Source: Thermoplasmatota archaeon (GTDB lineage: Archaea > Thermoplasmatota > E2 > UBA202 > JdFR-43). Taken from it: DNA of 64,000 nt. Under the pieces are notes generated by a model, which saw only the letters and a list, made by a program, of their open reading frames with translations, was not told the origin of the DNA and did no database searches. A program made the translations under genes and the position numbers. Numbering within the stretch: the stretch's first letter is position 1; every line of letters starts with the position of its first letter. The stretch lies in contig JAPDJT010000016.1 in the NCBI GenBank assembly GCA_029258955.1, positions 1-64,000 of the forward strand, in the 5' to 3' direction. This document shows positions 25,906 through 34,536 of the stretch, in pieces.

Positions 25906-25960
25906 GCCTGGGGAGGAGCGACTCCATCCTCATGGTTCGGAGGAGCTGGTTACCCCAGGC
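25906..25960. ncRNA. GC-rich structured element, possible non-coding RNA
   Basis: A 55-base island in otherwise AT-rich DNA. Its ends form an 8-bp stem, GCCTGGGG/CCCCAGGC. Inside, GGAG-CGA-CTCC and TCCTC-ATGGTTCG-GAGGA can form two more hairpins, giving a three-way-junction-like fold. It is upstream of the glmM TATA box, so it is not a glmM leader. TATA-like sequences flank both sides, so either strand may be transcribed. No known RNA family is recognised. Confidence 0.5.
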
Positions 25961-26150
25961 AATTTTTATATTGCCACAAAAGAAAAAATTTTTGGTAGAA
26001 AATTTGGCTATGATGCCATCCAGCAAATGAAGAAAGTTGCAGCATTGGTGCATCAATAAATGAGAGGAATAACTGCCGTAAGCTTTGCTGCATAGAAGAA
26101 AAATTATACAACTTTTCTTTTCATTAAATTCTTCTTGCCATTTATCGTAA

Positions 26151-26160
26151 TTTTAATAAG
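26151..26160 (+). promoter_or_regulatory. TATA-like box of the lipoprotein gene
   Basis: TTTTAATAAG lies about 25 bases before the GTG at 26180 and decides that start over the ATG at 26135. Confidence 0.45.
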
Positions 26161-26179
26161 CAGAGAAGCATTTTTCCCC

Positions 26180-26671
26180 GTGAATAAAAAAGCTTTGATT
26201 ATTGTTGCTCTCTTACTATTGCCTGCTTTATCAGGTTGTGTTGGTCCCCAAGATGTTTATAAGAAAATGGCAGAGTTTTTTAGACACCCCCCTAAATATG
26301 AATGGATAAAAATAATAACTGCTCAAGAAGAATTTGGATGGATGGATATGGTAAATGAAGATTTCGCAAAAGTATCTGAATATCCTTTTATGATAAAAAA
26401 TGAAACCGAATATTTACGAATCTACATAGAAGTTAATTTTTCAAACCCTATCAGCCCCAGAATAGAAAGCTTAAATCAAGGCCATCTAAATATTACAATT
26501 CTTTCTCCATCAAAAAATTATACAAAAACTTATTGCACAACATTAAAATCAAATGAATATGTTGATTACTTTTATTTTGCAGATCCTGAGCCTGGAAACT
26601 GGAAAATAATTGTAAAAGTTGCAGGATATGGAAAATATAAGTTAGTTGCAAAGGTTTATCAGCCAACTTAA
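26180..26671 (+). CDS. Lipoprotein with a beta-sandwich domain
   Basis: A 163-residue protein from the GTG at 26180: basic N-terminus, hydrophobic core and lipobox LSGC (VNKKALIIVALLLLPALSGC). The remainder is beta-rich and ends GNWKIIVKVAGYGKYKLVAK, like pre-peptidase or P-type sandwich domains. It should be anchored to the outer face of the membrane. Substrate or partner is unknown. Confidence 0.6.
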   Translation: MNKKALIIVALLLLPALSGCVGPQDVYKKMAEFFRHPPKYEWIKIITAQEEFGWMDMVNEDFAKVSEYPFMIKNETEYLRIYIEVNFSNPISPRIESLNQGHLNITILSPSKNYTKTYCTTLKSNEYVDYFYFADPEPGNWKIIVKVAGYGKYKLVAKVYQPT

Positions 26672-26696
26672 TATATACTTGCCTAATTTTTATTGA

Positions 26697-26768
26697 GCCG
26701 CCGTAGCTTAGCGGTAGAGCGTCTGATTCGTAATCAGAAGGTCGCGGGTTCAAATCCCGCCGGCGGCT
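26697..26768 (+). tRNA. tRNA-Thr(CGU)
   Basis: Acceptor GCCGCCG/CGGCGGC with discriminator U, anticodon arm TCTGA-TTCGTAA-TCAGA (anticodon CGU) and T-arm GCGGG-TTCAAAT-CCCGC. AATATATAC about 25 bases upstream is a good TATA box. There is no intron and no encoded CCA. Confidence 0.95.
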
Positions 26769-26863
26769 TTATTATGAAATGATTGGAATTATGCCAACAA
26801 TGGTATTAACTTCGCAAAAATTAGCAAACAAAATCCAATTCATTTACAATTTTAACGTTGTCG

Positions 26864-26946
26864 AAATAAATGAAATAGGATGTTCTCATAGTAATTCATC
26901 CCTTTGCATAATAGCTAATGACAACCTTTTCTTCCATTTATTCATT
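26864..26946 (+). repeat. Dispersed hairpin repeat, copy 6
   Basis: GTCGAAATAAATGAAATAGG begins the copy. Inner arms are GTTCTCAT and ATGACAAC with one mismatch. The right end is TCTTCCATTTATTCATT. It fills the gap between tRNA-Thr and the Asp-box protein. Confidence 0.75.
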
Positions 26947-26987
26947 AAACTCGGTTTTAACAAAAAATTAATAAAAAGAGGGAAGAG

Positions 26988-28544
26988 TTATAATCCTAGC
27001 ACCAGTGGACCAAGTATGAAACCACTTGCTGTTGCTGTTGTGCCTCCTGCAGTAACAGTTATTGTTGTTGGTCCAAAGCCAAATACGAATCCTGGTCCTA
27101 CTTCAACACTTTCTCCTGGACCAAGTTCATCAATTGTTCCTTCTGTATGCTTTCCAACAAATACTAAGCCAGACAAGTCTACCGACCAATCAATATTCTT
27201 TGCCGCCTCTAAGCCTGTATTGGCTATAGTTGCCTTAACTCCAAATCCTCCAGTTATGCTAATTTCAATCTTTGGTGCTGGAAGTGGTGAATAGTAAATG
27301 TCCTTATTTCCGTTCCTTGCATCAACCCAGACAATACCTGCTCCGGTTATGTCAACTGCTCTTGGTTCCTCTACAACTGTTCCATCAGCATCATTTATTT
27401 TGACTGGCTCACCCCATGTTGCTCCTCCATCCTCTGATTTTGCTAAATAAAGATTTCCGTTCTTTATGAAAGCACAGTATACTGCATTTCCTATTATATA
27501 TACTGCTGGATATACCTCATCATCTGCACTGTTAGCAACTACGCTTTCACTCCAGTTTCCACCATCATCATGGCTGTATGAACAGTAAATATCCCAGTTT
27601 CCATTTCTATTGCTCATATAAACTACTACGAAATTGCTTCCTGATGCTGAAACACTTGGACATCTTGAATCAAAATCTCCTTTGCCTAAGTAACCCTGCC
27701 ATGGCCATACTTCAATGTCTGAATACTTGTCCATTCCGCCTGGTCCTCCGCCCTGAGTGAGCAACAAATCTTTATCTGTAACTGTCATCTTATAGGCAAT
27801 TTCACTGTGTCCAGTTGTTTCATTGTCATGCTGCATAACCATCATGATACGGTTTGTTCCAGTTGCCATATCTGGATAACTTGCTGGAGCTGTCTTCAAT
27901 ATGGATTGTCCATCAAAATACAAGCCCCAGTTGTCCTGCTCCTGCTCCCATTCTGTTGTCCAATATGCTAATGTTGGTGTCTGTGACAAGCCATAATCTG
28001 GCTCATCGTTTATAATGAGCTGTAAGAACCAGTCTGCAACATATCCAGATGCAACATAATTGTAATTTTCTCCGCCCATCCAGCCCCACCTTATGCCGTT
28101 GTATGATTCAAGGTCTGTTATGTCAACAATCTGGAAACCGTATATTGGATAATCTGCTGCTGGATCAAGGAAAGAAAGTAATACACGCTGAGTTGTTGGT
28201 TGATAGGCAATAGATGGAGATGTTGCAGCACCACTCTCTGTTGTTATTTCTGCAACTGCTGTCCATGTTTGACCATCTTCAGAATATGATATGTCCAAAT
28301 AATTCTCCATGATGCTAACGCTTCTTATGTATGCAACAATGTATCTTCCTTGATTATCCATTGTAATAACTGGTTGCATTTCATTGTCTGGTGTAGCTGT
28401 TACTTGCACATTTCCTTGATATGTTGTAACAACCATATTTAATGGCTTTATGTTTATTGCTGGGCTACTGTCATTACTCACATTGCTTGCCAATGACATA
28501 CTTGCCATTACCAACAATACACCTATAACTATTGCTTTCTTCAT
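26988..28544 (-). CDS. Secreted Asp-box (BNR, sialidase-like) beta-propeller protein
   Basis: A 518-residue protein from the ATG at 28544, placed 7 bases after GGAGG. Signal peptide MKKAIVIGVLLVMASMSLAS. Asp-box repeats include SEDGQTW, SHDDGGNW and SEDGGATW, as in sialidase-type propellers. The last about 85 residues are a separate beta domain (ATIANTGLEAAKNIDWSVDL ... FILGPLVLGL) seen at the ends of secreted archaeal proteins. Sialidase catalytic Arg triad is not evident, so it is probably a binding or structural surface protein. TATA candidate TTTATATAGT near 28,576. Confidence 0.75.
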   Translation of the reverse strand: MKKAIVIGVLLVMASMSLASNVSNDSSPAINIKPLNMVVTTYQGNVQVTATPDNEMQPVITMDNQGRYIVAYIRSVSIMENYLDISYSEDGQTWTAVAEITTESGAATSPSIAYQPTTQRVLLSFLDPAADYPIYGFQIVDITDLESYNGIRWGWMGGENYNYVASGYVADWFLQLIINDEPDYGLSQTPTLAYWTTEWEQEQDNWGLYFDGQSILKTAPASYPDMATGTNRIMMVMQHDNETTGHSEIAYKMTVTDKDLLLTQGGGPGGMDKYSDIEVWPWQGYLGKGDFDSRCPSVSASGSNFVVVYMSNRNGNWDIYCSYSHDDGGNWSESVVANSADDEVYPAVYIIGNAVYCAFIKNGNLYLAKSEDGGATWGEPVKINDADGTVVEEPRAVDITGAGIVWVDARNGNKDIYYSPLPAPKIEISITGGFGVKATIANTGLEAAKNIDWSVDLSGLVFVGKHTEGTIDELGPGESVEVGPGFVFGFGPTTITVTAGGTTATASGFILGPLVLGL

Positions 28545-28588
28545 TTTCACGCCTCCAGAAAATGTAAATGGAAAAGGTTTATATAGTT

Positions 28589-28913
28589 TATGAGTAAGTT
28601 ACCAATGTGTTATAATTGATTTATGAATAAAAATTCATGGGTTGGTATATAAATATTTATATGTGATTTGTTGTCATCGACTATTATTGCATGAAAGAAA
28701 TTTCTTGGCAAACACTCATCTCGTTTATTTTTAATCAAACTCAATTGAATAAGCAAACAACTTTAAAAAGAAAGGCACAATAGCCATTACATAAGAAAAA
28801 TATCATAACAATGAGAATAGTTACTATCGCCACAACAAACACTCCCAATTCATTTAATTTATTACAGAAGCTTTCCAACAAATTTTTAAGTTTAATACCC
28901 ATATTATTTTGTA
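28589..28913. other. Gap with one hairpin repeat and the promoter of the next gene
   Basis: About 325 bases without a convincing gene. It contains hairpin repeat copy 7 and, near 28,888, TTTAATAC as a TATA candidate for the gene at 28,914. Confidence 0.5.
28664..28735 (-). repeat. Dispersed hairpin repeat, copy 7 (minus orientation)
   Basis: On the minus strand: AAATAAACGAGATGAGTGTT, later ATGCAATAATAGTCGATGA and CAACAAATCAC. Arms are partly decayed. Confidence 0.5.
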
Positions 28914-29663
28914 ATGAAAGATATGGGGGAAATAAAACCTGGAAGAAATTTGTTAATTGCCTTTGCTGGCATATTAATTATACTTATAGTAATCATTGCA
29001 GTTCCATATATTTATCAGAGTTATCAACGAGTTTTTAATCCCGTGCGTGATAGGGATGGAGACGGTGTTCCAGACAATGAAGATACTTTTCCTGATGATC
29101 CAAAAGAATGGAAAGATAGTGATGGAGATGGAATAGGAGATAATGAGGATAATGATGATGATAATGATGGCATTTTAGACAGTCAAGATTATCTTCCATA
29201 TAATGATGCTGGAATAAGGGTAGAAATATGGAAAATTAGAGTAAATGAAAAAACAAGATGGCTTTCAAATACAGCAAAAATATATGCCAAAATTTACATT
29301 GATGATGTTGAATATGTTTTGCCACCAGAAGAATTTAAGGAAGTAAATATAGATGAAGATGTTATTGTTAATTGGAATGTTTCCCAAAATATTGATGATA
29401 AAATTGGCTATCATACTGTTAAAATAGAACTCTATTATAAGGATATTTTAGGAGATAAGTTGCTGGATATAAACGGGGATGTTGCAGATAAAACAGAAGA
29501 AGGAAAAATTTTGAGCATAAATTATTACATTGGAAATAAAGTTGGAAATCAATATCCAGAAGAAGGTGGTTATGCAATTGCTGATGGAAGCTTTGATGAC
29601 AATAAGCGGGAGAAGGATGCAAGGGTCTATTTTAGAATAGTAACAATTGATGTTAAATCTTGA
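28914..29663 (+). CDS. Membrane-anchored protein with thrombospondin-3-like Ca-binding repeats
   Basis: A 249-residue protein with a cytoplasmic N-terminus and one helix at about residues 13-32. Aspartate-rich repeats follow (DRDGDGVPDNEDTFPDD, DSDGDGIGDNEDND, DDNDGILDSQDY), typical of calcium-binding thrombospondin type 3 motifs. Residues about 105-249 form a beta-rich outer domain. It is probably displayed on the cell surface. Its end overlaps the convergent phosphodiesterase by 11 bases. Confidence 0.7.
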   Translation: MKDMGEIKPGRNLLIAFAGILIILIVIIAVPYIYQSYQRVFNPVRDRDGDGVPDNEDTFPDDPKEWKDSDGDGIGDNEDNDDDNDGILDSQDYLPYNDAGIRVEIWKIRVNEKTRWLSNTAKIYAKIYIDDVEYVLPPEEFKEVNIDEDVIVNWNVSQNIDDKIGYHTVKIELYYKDILGDKLLDINGDVADKTEEGKILSINYYIGNKVGNQYPEEGGYAIADGSFDDNKREKDARVYFRIVTIDVKS

Positions 29664-31068
29664 GAGCCAACTTCCTTATTATCTCCCTTTCTTTTTCACT
29701 TAGCCAATATTTTTCCCAATCAACTTTTCTAACTGCTCTTTTTTCTTTAAATATATCAAGAACTTTTCCATCTAAATAATTTGGAATTGGTAGCTTCATG
29801 GAATGCAATATAGTTGGCATAACATCTGTTATTTTTGCTTTCTCATCCATTTCTTTAAATATTTTTCCATATGTCATAAAAACGCCTTCTTTGGCATGCT
29901 CTCTTTTAAAATTAAATTTTTCGGGCTTTGAAATCATGCCTTCAAAATTTAATAAGTCCATTAAAAAATAACCATCCTTTAAATCAGCTACCATATAACT
30001 CCAATCTTTAATATATGGATATTTCAATTCTTTTAGCTTTAACACTTTTTCTCCATTTAATTTTATGCTTTCAATCTCCTTTACTACTTCATCTTTATGC
30101 TCTCTTCTCATTAATATAGCTCTTGAGCTTGATGACAAACAAAAGGCAATAGAAGATGAAAAATCTATAACATTTTCTTTTTTTGCAATGGAAAAGAGCA
30201 TTTTTTTAACAAATGGCAAATGAGTAAATTTTCTCGGCAGAAATCTCAAGAAATTTGCTATCCTTTTTCCAAATTTTAATTTCCCTTCCTTTTTCTTTAT
30301 CTTTAGAAAACCTTTTTCGTATAAGAAATTGTTTATATTGATATTTTTTCTTATCTTGCAGAATCCGTGATCGGATACAACAAAATAATTTGCTTTTACA
30401 TTCTCCATAATTTTTGCTATTTCTTCATCCACTTTCTTATAAATTTGATAAACATATTCATCATCCAAAAAATGCTGAGCTAAATCTGTTGCTCTATAAA
30501 CAACCATACAGAAATCAAAACCATATTTTGAAATTAGCCTTAAAACTGCTTTTGTTCTCCATCCTATCCATTCATTTAGCATAGTCAAAACTTTCTCTGG
30601 ATAATAATATGATGCTATCCTTATGGGCAAATCATCAACTATAAGATGCTCCATTTTATAGCCTTTCAATAATTTTTCTGCTCCATTTGGAAAAACAAAT
30701 TTTGCTTTTGGAGGGGTGAGCAAACCAGAAACAATTACACCATTTATTTTCTCTGGTGGATATGTAACTGGAACATTTACAACAATGCTTTTCATTCCTA
30801 AACTGCTAAGCAAATTCCATATTGCAGGCTTTTTCCTATACCTAGAATTTACAACTTTTATCTCTCCATCAAAATAAAAGAAATCATATATCCAGTGCTT
30901 CTCTGGCTCCACCCCAGTTACTACACTAGTCCAAGCAGGCGCCGACGAAGGCGGAAGAGTAGATTCAAGTTTGCAAAAATTGAAATTGGCTAATGTAGGT
31001 AACTCATCCTGCCATTTTTGAATTAGTGATGGCTCTGCTCCATCTATGCCAATTAATATGCTTCTCAT
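29653..31068 (-). CDS. Alkaline-phosphatase-superfamily phosphodiesterase / nucleotide pyrophosphatase
   Basis: A 471-residue protein. Metal-binding Asp lies in LIGIDGAEPS. The nucleophile region is TLPPSSAPAWTSVVTGV, in the place of the usual Thr or Ser. A metal site DHGFCKIRKN is also seen (VVSDHGF). This is the type I phosphodiesterase/AP family. There is no signal peptide, so a cytoplasmic role is likely. The substrate is unknown. It overlaps the small EF-Tu-domain-2-like gene by four bases. Confidence 0.85.
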   Translation of the reverse strand: MRSILIGIDGAEPSLIQKWQDELPTLANFNFCKLESTLPPSSAPAWTSVVTGVEPEKHWIYDFFYFDGEIKVVNSRYRKKPAIWNLLSSLGMKSIVVNVPVTYPPEKINGVIVSGLLTPPKAKFVFPNGAEKLLKGYKMEHLIVDDLPIRIASYYYPEKVLTMLNEWIGWRTKAVLRLISKYGFDFCMVVYRATDLAQHFLDDEYVYQIYKKVDEEIAKIMENVKANYFVVSDHGFCKIRKNININNFLYEKGFLKIKKKEGKLKFGKRIANFLRFLPRKFTHLPFVKKMLFSIAKKENVIDFSSSIAFCLSSSSRAILMRREHKDEVVKEIESIKLNGEKVLKLKELKYPYIKDWSYMVADLKDGYFLMDLLNFEGMISKPEKFNFKREHAKEGVFMTYGKIFKEMDEKAKITDVMPTILHSMKLPIPNYLDGKVLDIFKEKRAVRKVDWEKYWLSEKEREIIRKLALKI

Positions 31069-31313
31069 TCTACTTTGTATACTTTATCTCCTTCTCTTAC
31101 CCTTTCTTTAACTTTTATGCCTATTTCATCTCCAGGTTTTGCTTCATCTATCTTTTGTTTATTTATTTCCATTGATTCCACCACTTGCTCAAAATCTGTT
31201 GTTGCTCCCTTTATGCGAATTTTATCTCCAATTTTGAGGTTGCCATTTGTAATTTTTATTGCTGCTACACTTATCTTAGAAAAATAATGTGTAACTTCTC
31301 CTATTTCTTCCAT
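31065..31313 (-). CDS. Small translation-factor-domain-2-like beta-barrel protein
   Basis: An 82-residue protein resembling domain 2 of EF-Tu/IF2 (VAAIKITNGNLKIGDKIRIK, KPGDEIGIKVKERVREGDKV). Archaeal genomes often have this stand-alone barrel, whose role is unknown. It is co-transcribed with the phosphodiesterase (ATGA overlap). Confidence 0.75.
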   Translation of the reverse strand: MEEIGEVTHYFSKISVAAIKITNGNLKIGDKIRIKGATTDFEQVVESMEINKQKIDEAKPGDEIGIKVKERVREGDKVYKVE

Positions 31314-31369
31314 AATAGTATATAAAACTACTTATTTTACTTTTTGTATATCCAATTTTCTTTTACCTA

Positions 31370-31441
31370 TGGGAAAAGATATTGTTATAAAACCATCATG
31401 CATGATCTTTAGCCAATGACAACAAATTCTTCATTTATGAG
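31370..31441 (+). repeat. Dispersed hairpin repeat, copy 8
   Basis: Left arm GATATTGTTATAAAACC, right arm AGCCAATGACAACAAATTC then TTCATTTATGA. The TTGTTAT/ATGACAA stem is kept with a G-U pair. Confidence 0.55.
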
Positions 31442-31448
31442 ATGCATA

Positions 31449-31517
31449 AATTAGTGAAATAGGAAGTTGTAGTAAATCCTTCTAATGCAATAAGTCATGA
31501 TAAATATTTTTCATCAT
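31449..31517 (+). repeat. Dispersed hairpin repeat, copy 9 (decayed)
   Basis: TTAGTGAAATAGGAAGTTGT begins it, then CTAATGCAATAAGTCATGA and TTTTTCATCATT. It lies in the false N-terminal extension of the kinase gene. Confidence 0.5.
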
Positions 31518-31537
31518 TCAATCCTCATGAATTATCA

Positions 31538-31604
31538 AATTAATGAAAAGGAAGTTGCCACATGCAATAAGTTTATTGACGCTATTTCTTCCATTTCTTT
31601 ATTC
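31538..31604 (+). repeat. Dispersed hairpin repeat, copy 10
   Basis: AATTAATGAAAAGGAAGTTG begins it, then CATGCAATAAGTTTATTGAC and TCTTCCATTTCTTTATT. It lies between copy 9 and the kinase promoter. Confidence 0.5.
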
Positions 31605-31621
31605 AATCCTTATGCCACTAA

Positions 31622-31634
31622 CTTTATATATATT
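31622..31634 (+). promoter_or_regulatory. TATA-like box of the PAS histidine kinase
   Basis: CTTTATATATATT is about 22-28 bases upstream of the GTG at 31650. This, with repeats occupying the upstream frame, fixes the start as GTG 31650. Confidence 0.6.
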
Positions 31635-31649
31635 CCATTAATTTTGCTT

Positions 31650-33413
31650 GTGGATGAACTGTTAAAGCTTCTCGAAGACTATTCATTTTTCAGGTTAGAT
31701 GAAAAAGGCACTATAGTAGATGCGACAGGTGAGTTTGAAAAAGTTATTGAGAAGAATTTTAATGATATTGTTTTGCATACTGATAAAAAGAAGATAGCGA
31801 GAGCGTTCATTGAATTGCAAAGAAAAAAAGTTGCAAGCGCAAAATTGCTAATGAATATTGATGGAAGAAAGAGCTTCAAAATAAGTTTTGTTAAAGGAGA
31901 CGGAGAAATTTTGGGAGTTGCAAAAAGATTAGATGTGGATGAGCCATCTTTTATTTCGGATTTTATGGGAAATATAATATATGCAAAGGAAGAATGGAAA
32001 GATTTGGAAGGTAAAAATATTTTCGATTTGGCAGAAAATAGAGAGAGCTTATTAGATGCAATTGAAGATGCAATTCGTGAAGGAGAATGTGAGAAAGAGA
32101 TTTTCATAAATGATAAAAAAGCATTGGTAAAGATTAAGGTAAATGATAACATTGAGTTTTATATAAAAGAGGATATCTTCTCCTTTATAAAGGATATATT
32201 GAGGAGCAAAAATGAAGAGGAATTATTACAAAATGTTAAAAAGGCTGTTGAAGCTCTAAAAATAAAATATGAAATAAATGGAGGAGAAGATGCAATCCAT
32301 CTTTTCCCAATATATAAGGAAGATAAAATTGAATACCAGATTGCAGTATATGAGGAGATAGATGAAAGGAAAAGAAATCTTTTACAATTCATTTCAACAT
32401 CAGCTTCTGCAACTCTAGAAAAATTAAATGGATTTGAAAAAATATTACAGCATTTCCCAATTTACAAGATAGATGAAAAAGGATTTTTTGTTTATGTTAA
32501 TGATAAATTTGAAGAATTAATTGGCTACAGTTTTTCCGAATTGAAAAATAAAAAGGTAGATGAACTTGCAGAAAAAAGAAATGAATTTTTTGAAAAATTA
32601 AAAAAGGGAAAATTGGAAAATTTTGTTTCCAAATGGAAAGGAAAGGGAAAAGAAGTTTTTGTTTGTGAATATGCATGGAAGCTTAATGGAGAGACAATTG
32701 TTTTGCTACAGGACATAACTAAAGAAAAAGAAAAGGAAAGAGAAGCTGAATTTTATAATTCATTACTCAGACACGATATTTTCAACAAAAATGAGATTGC
32801 ATTAGGTTATATTGGACTGCTTGAAAAAACAAATTTAACAAAAAAACAAAAGGAATTCCTTAAAAAAATAAGAGATGCTATAGCTGACTCCAATAAGCTC
32901 ATAGAAAATATAAGAAAGGCTGAGGAAATTAGAAAAAGTAAAAGTAAATTGGAAAGCATAAATCTAAAAGAGATTGTTGAAAAAATCTGTGAAGAATTTG
33001 AAGAAGAAGCCTTAAAAAGAAATGTGAAAATATCTTACAATTTAGACGATGCTATAGTATATGCAGACAATCTAATTAAAGAGGTTTTTTCAAATCTAAT
33101 AAAAAATGCTTTACAGCATGCTGAATGCAACAACATTATGATATATGGAGAATTCGAAAACAATTATTATAAAGTTTACGTGGAAGATGACGGAAAAGGC
33201 ATTGATGAGGAAGATTTACCAAAAATATTTGAGGAGGGCTGGCGAAAAGACGGAGGAAGCGGATTGGGTTTGTATATAGTCAAAAAATTGATGGAGAGAT
33301 ATAATGGAAAAATTGATGTGGAGAGCAAAGTTGGTAAGGGAACAAAATTTATTCTTTACTTTAAGCTGGCTAGAAAAAAGGCAAAGAAGGAGTTTTTAAA
33401 GATTAGATTCTAA
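31650..33413 (+). CDS. Cytoplasmic PAS-domain sensor histidine kinase
   Basis: A 587-residue protein from GTG 31650 (VDELLKLLEDYSFFRLDEKG). No transmembrane helix remains with this start. It has PAS-like repeats at about 15-95 and 250-360 (FPIYKIDEKGFFVYVNDKFE, ELIGYSFSELKNKK). The H-box is LLRHDIFNKN with His375. The HATPase has NLIKNALQHAE, EDDGKGIDEEDL and GGSGLGLYIVKKL. No response regulator is adjacent. Three decayed hairpin repeats precede it. Its end overlaps the convergent gene by 18 bases. Confidence 0.88.
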   Translation: MDELLKLLEDYSFFRLDEKGTIVDATGEFEKVIEKNFNDIVLHTDKKKIARAFIELQRKKVASAKLLMNIDGRKSFKISFVKGDGEILGVAKRLDVDEPSFISDFMGNIIYAKEEWKDLEGKNIFDLAENRESLLDAIEDAIREGECEKEIFINDKKALVKIKVNDNIEFYIKEDIFSFIKDILRSKNEEELLQNVKKAVEALKIKYEINGGEDAIHLFPIYKEDKIEYQIAVYEEIDERKRNLLQFISTSASATLEKLNGFEKILQHFPIYKIDEKGFFVYVNDKFEELIGYSFSELKNKKVDELAEKRNEFFEKLKKGKLENFVSKWKGKGKEVFVCEYAWKLNGETIVLLQDITKEKEKEREAEFYNSLLRHDIFNKNEIALGYIGLLEKTNLTKKQKEFLKKIRDAIADSNKLIENIRKAEEIRKSKSKLESINLKEIVEKICEEFEEEALKRNVKISYNLDDAIVYADNLIKEVFSNLIKNALQHAECNNIMIYGEFENNYYKVYVEDDGKGIDEEDLPKIFEEGWRKDGGSGLGLYIVKKLMERYNGKIDVESKVGKGTKFILYFKLARKKAKKEFLKIRF

Positions 33414-33776
33414 TTCTTTTCTCTCTTCAGGTGTAGGCTCTCTCAAATTGTTGAATAATTCTTCTACATCAATAACTATAAATTTTGGATATGTTGCAGG
33501 GCTGATTTTGCAAGTAAATTCAGTAAAATAGAAAGTATGATCCCTGCTTATTATACCTGAGAGTTTAAAAGTGGCATCCTTGTCTTTGAAATCAAAATCT
33601 CCTTCTGTAATTTCAACAATCATGCCTTCAGCTTCTATTTTCCCAGATGGGAGCATAAATATTTCCAAATTGAATATACATTCTCCCAGCCTTTTATCAC
33701 CTTGTAAAACATCTCCTATCCCTGCATATAAGCCAAGGTATTCCTCCCTGCCCATATTGTGGAATTTTAAATTCAT
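33396..33776 (-). CDS. Hypothetical protein, 126 residues
   Basis: A soluble, beta-rich protein (GECIFNLEIFMLPSGKIEAE, KDATFKLSGIISRDHTFYFT) with a C-terminal charged helix (PTPEERKELESNL). No family is recognised. The ATG at 33776 gives an ATGA overlap with the membrane gene upstream, supporting that start over an internal ATG. The overlap suggests the two products work together. Confidence 0.55.
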   Translation of the reverse strand: MNLKFHNMGREEYLGLYAGIGDVLQGDKRLGECIFNLEIFMLPSGKIEAEGMIVEITEGDFDFKDKDATFKLSGIISRDHTFYFTEFTCKISPATYPKFIVIDVEELFNNLREPTPEERKELESNL

Positions 33777-33976
33777 ATAAAAATTCTATTCTTAATGTAC
33801 CAATATACAGGATAAGGAATCAAAATGAGCCATAATACAATTCCTCCAGCTAAAGCAATGTAAAAATCGAAGTTTGTGAGGGTATATCCAAAATAAATTA
33901 CAGAAATTAGAGGCATAATAACAAGCACATAAAATAAGAAAAGCAAATCTTTTTGCCAATTTTTAGAACATCTCAT
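33773..33976 (-). CDS. Small two-helix membrane protein
   Basis: A 67-residue protein with helices at about 12-31 and 38-60 (ALAGGIVLWLILIPYPVYWY). It is translationally coupled to the 126-residue protein. No family is recognised. Confidence 0.5.
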   Translation of the reverse strand: MRCSKNWQKDLLFLFYVLVIMPLISVIYFGYTLTNFDFYIALAGGIVLWLILIPYPVYWYIKNRIFI

Positions 33977-34012
33977 GGGATTAATTGCTCAGATAATATA
34001 AAAAATTTTTGA

Positions 34013-34086
34013 AGAAATAAAAGAAATGCCATCAATAGCTTATTGCATGGATTTACTATGGCAACATCCTATTTCATTAATTTTTG
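34013..34086 (-). repeat. Dispersed hairpin repeat, copy 11 (minus orientation)
   Basis: Read on the minus strand: AATGAAATAGGATGTTGCCA, then TCCATGCAATAAGCTATTGA and TGGCATTTCTTTTATTTC. The inner stem TGCCAT/ATGGCA is a paired change relative to TGTTAT/ATAACA copies. Confidence 0.75.
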
Positions 34087-34106
34087 ATAATCACAAGATA
34101 AAGACA

Positions 34107-34176
34107 AAAAATGAAAATAGAATGTTGTATAGCAATTTCTCATGCAAAATATGATAAGCCTCCCATTCATTCAATG
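34107..34176 (+). repeat. Dispersed hairpin repeat, copy 12
   Basis: AAAAAATGAAAATAGAATGT, TTCTCATGCAAAATATGAT and CCCATTCATTC. Right inner arm is decayed. Confidence 0.5.
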
Positions 34177-34243
34177 AATTCAGATGAAAAATATGCTATT
34201 GTTGCCTATGGCAATATTCAATTCACTATTTTTTTTTCACATT

Positions 34244-34322
34244 GAATAAATGAAAATAGTTTGCCAATGACTATTATCACATGAAAAATTGCTATAGCAG
34301 CAATCCTATTTCATGTATTTTT
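34244..34322 (-). repeat. Dispersed hairpin repeat, copy 13 (minus orientation)
   Basis: On the minus strand: ACATGAAATAGGATTGCTGC, TTTCATGTGATAATAGTCA, TTGGCAAAC and ATTTTCATTTATTC. TTGC/GCAA pairs in place of TTGT/ACAA. Confidence 0.7.
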
Positions 34323-34536
34323 TCTAAGCCATTTTTCAACGCCATCCTTTGAGGCATTTGAAGAAAAGCATTTCCAGAATCCTTCTATTGCATTTCTACT
34401 CTGATTTTGCATTAGGAGGAGTATTCCTCATTTTTTAAATTTTCAACTTCTTGAAGTTCCACAAGGCGCACCAAAAAGTTTTTATATGCTAGAGAAGGAC
34501 TCAAAGTTTAATAAAGCAATTTAAATTTCAATATAG

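Larger units (their letters stand above)
33977..34536. other. 560-base gap packed with hairpin repeats before mre11
   Basis: No gene is seen. The gap holds at least three recognisable hairpin repeats (listed) and a further decayed one at about 34,179-34,245. TTTTTATATG near 34,480 and a TTTAATAAAG run near 34,507 are possible promoter elements for mre11. Confidence 0.6.

Noticed and set aside
26493-26753. Minus-strand frame over tRNA-Thr starting MNPRPSDYESDALPLSYGG
   Set aside because: This is the familiar false translation of a tRNA gene.
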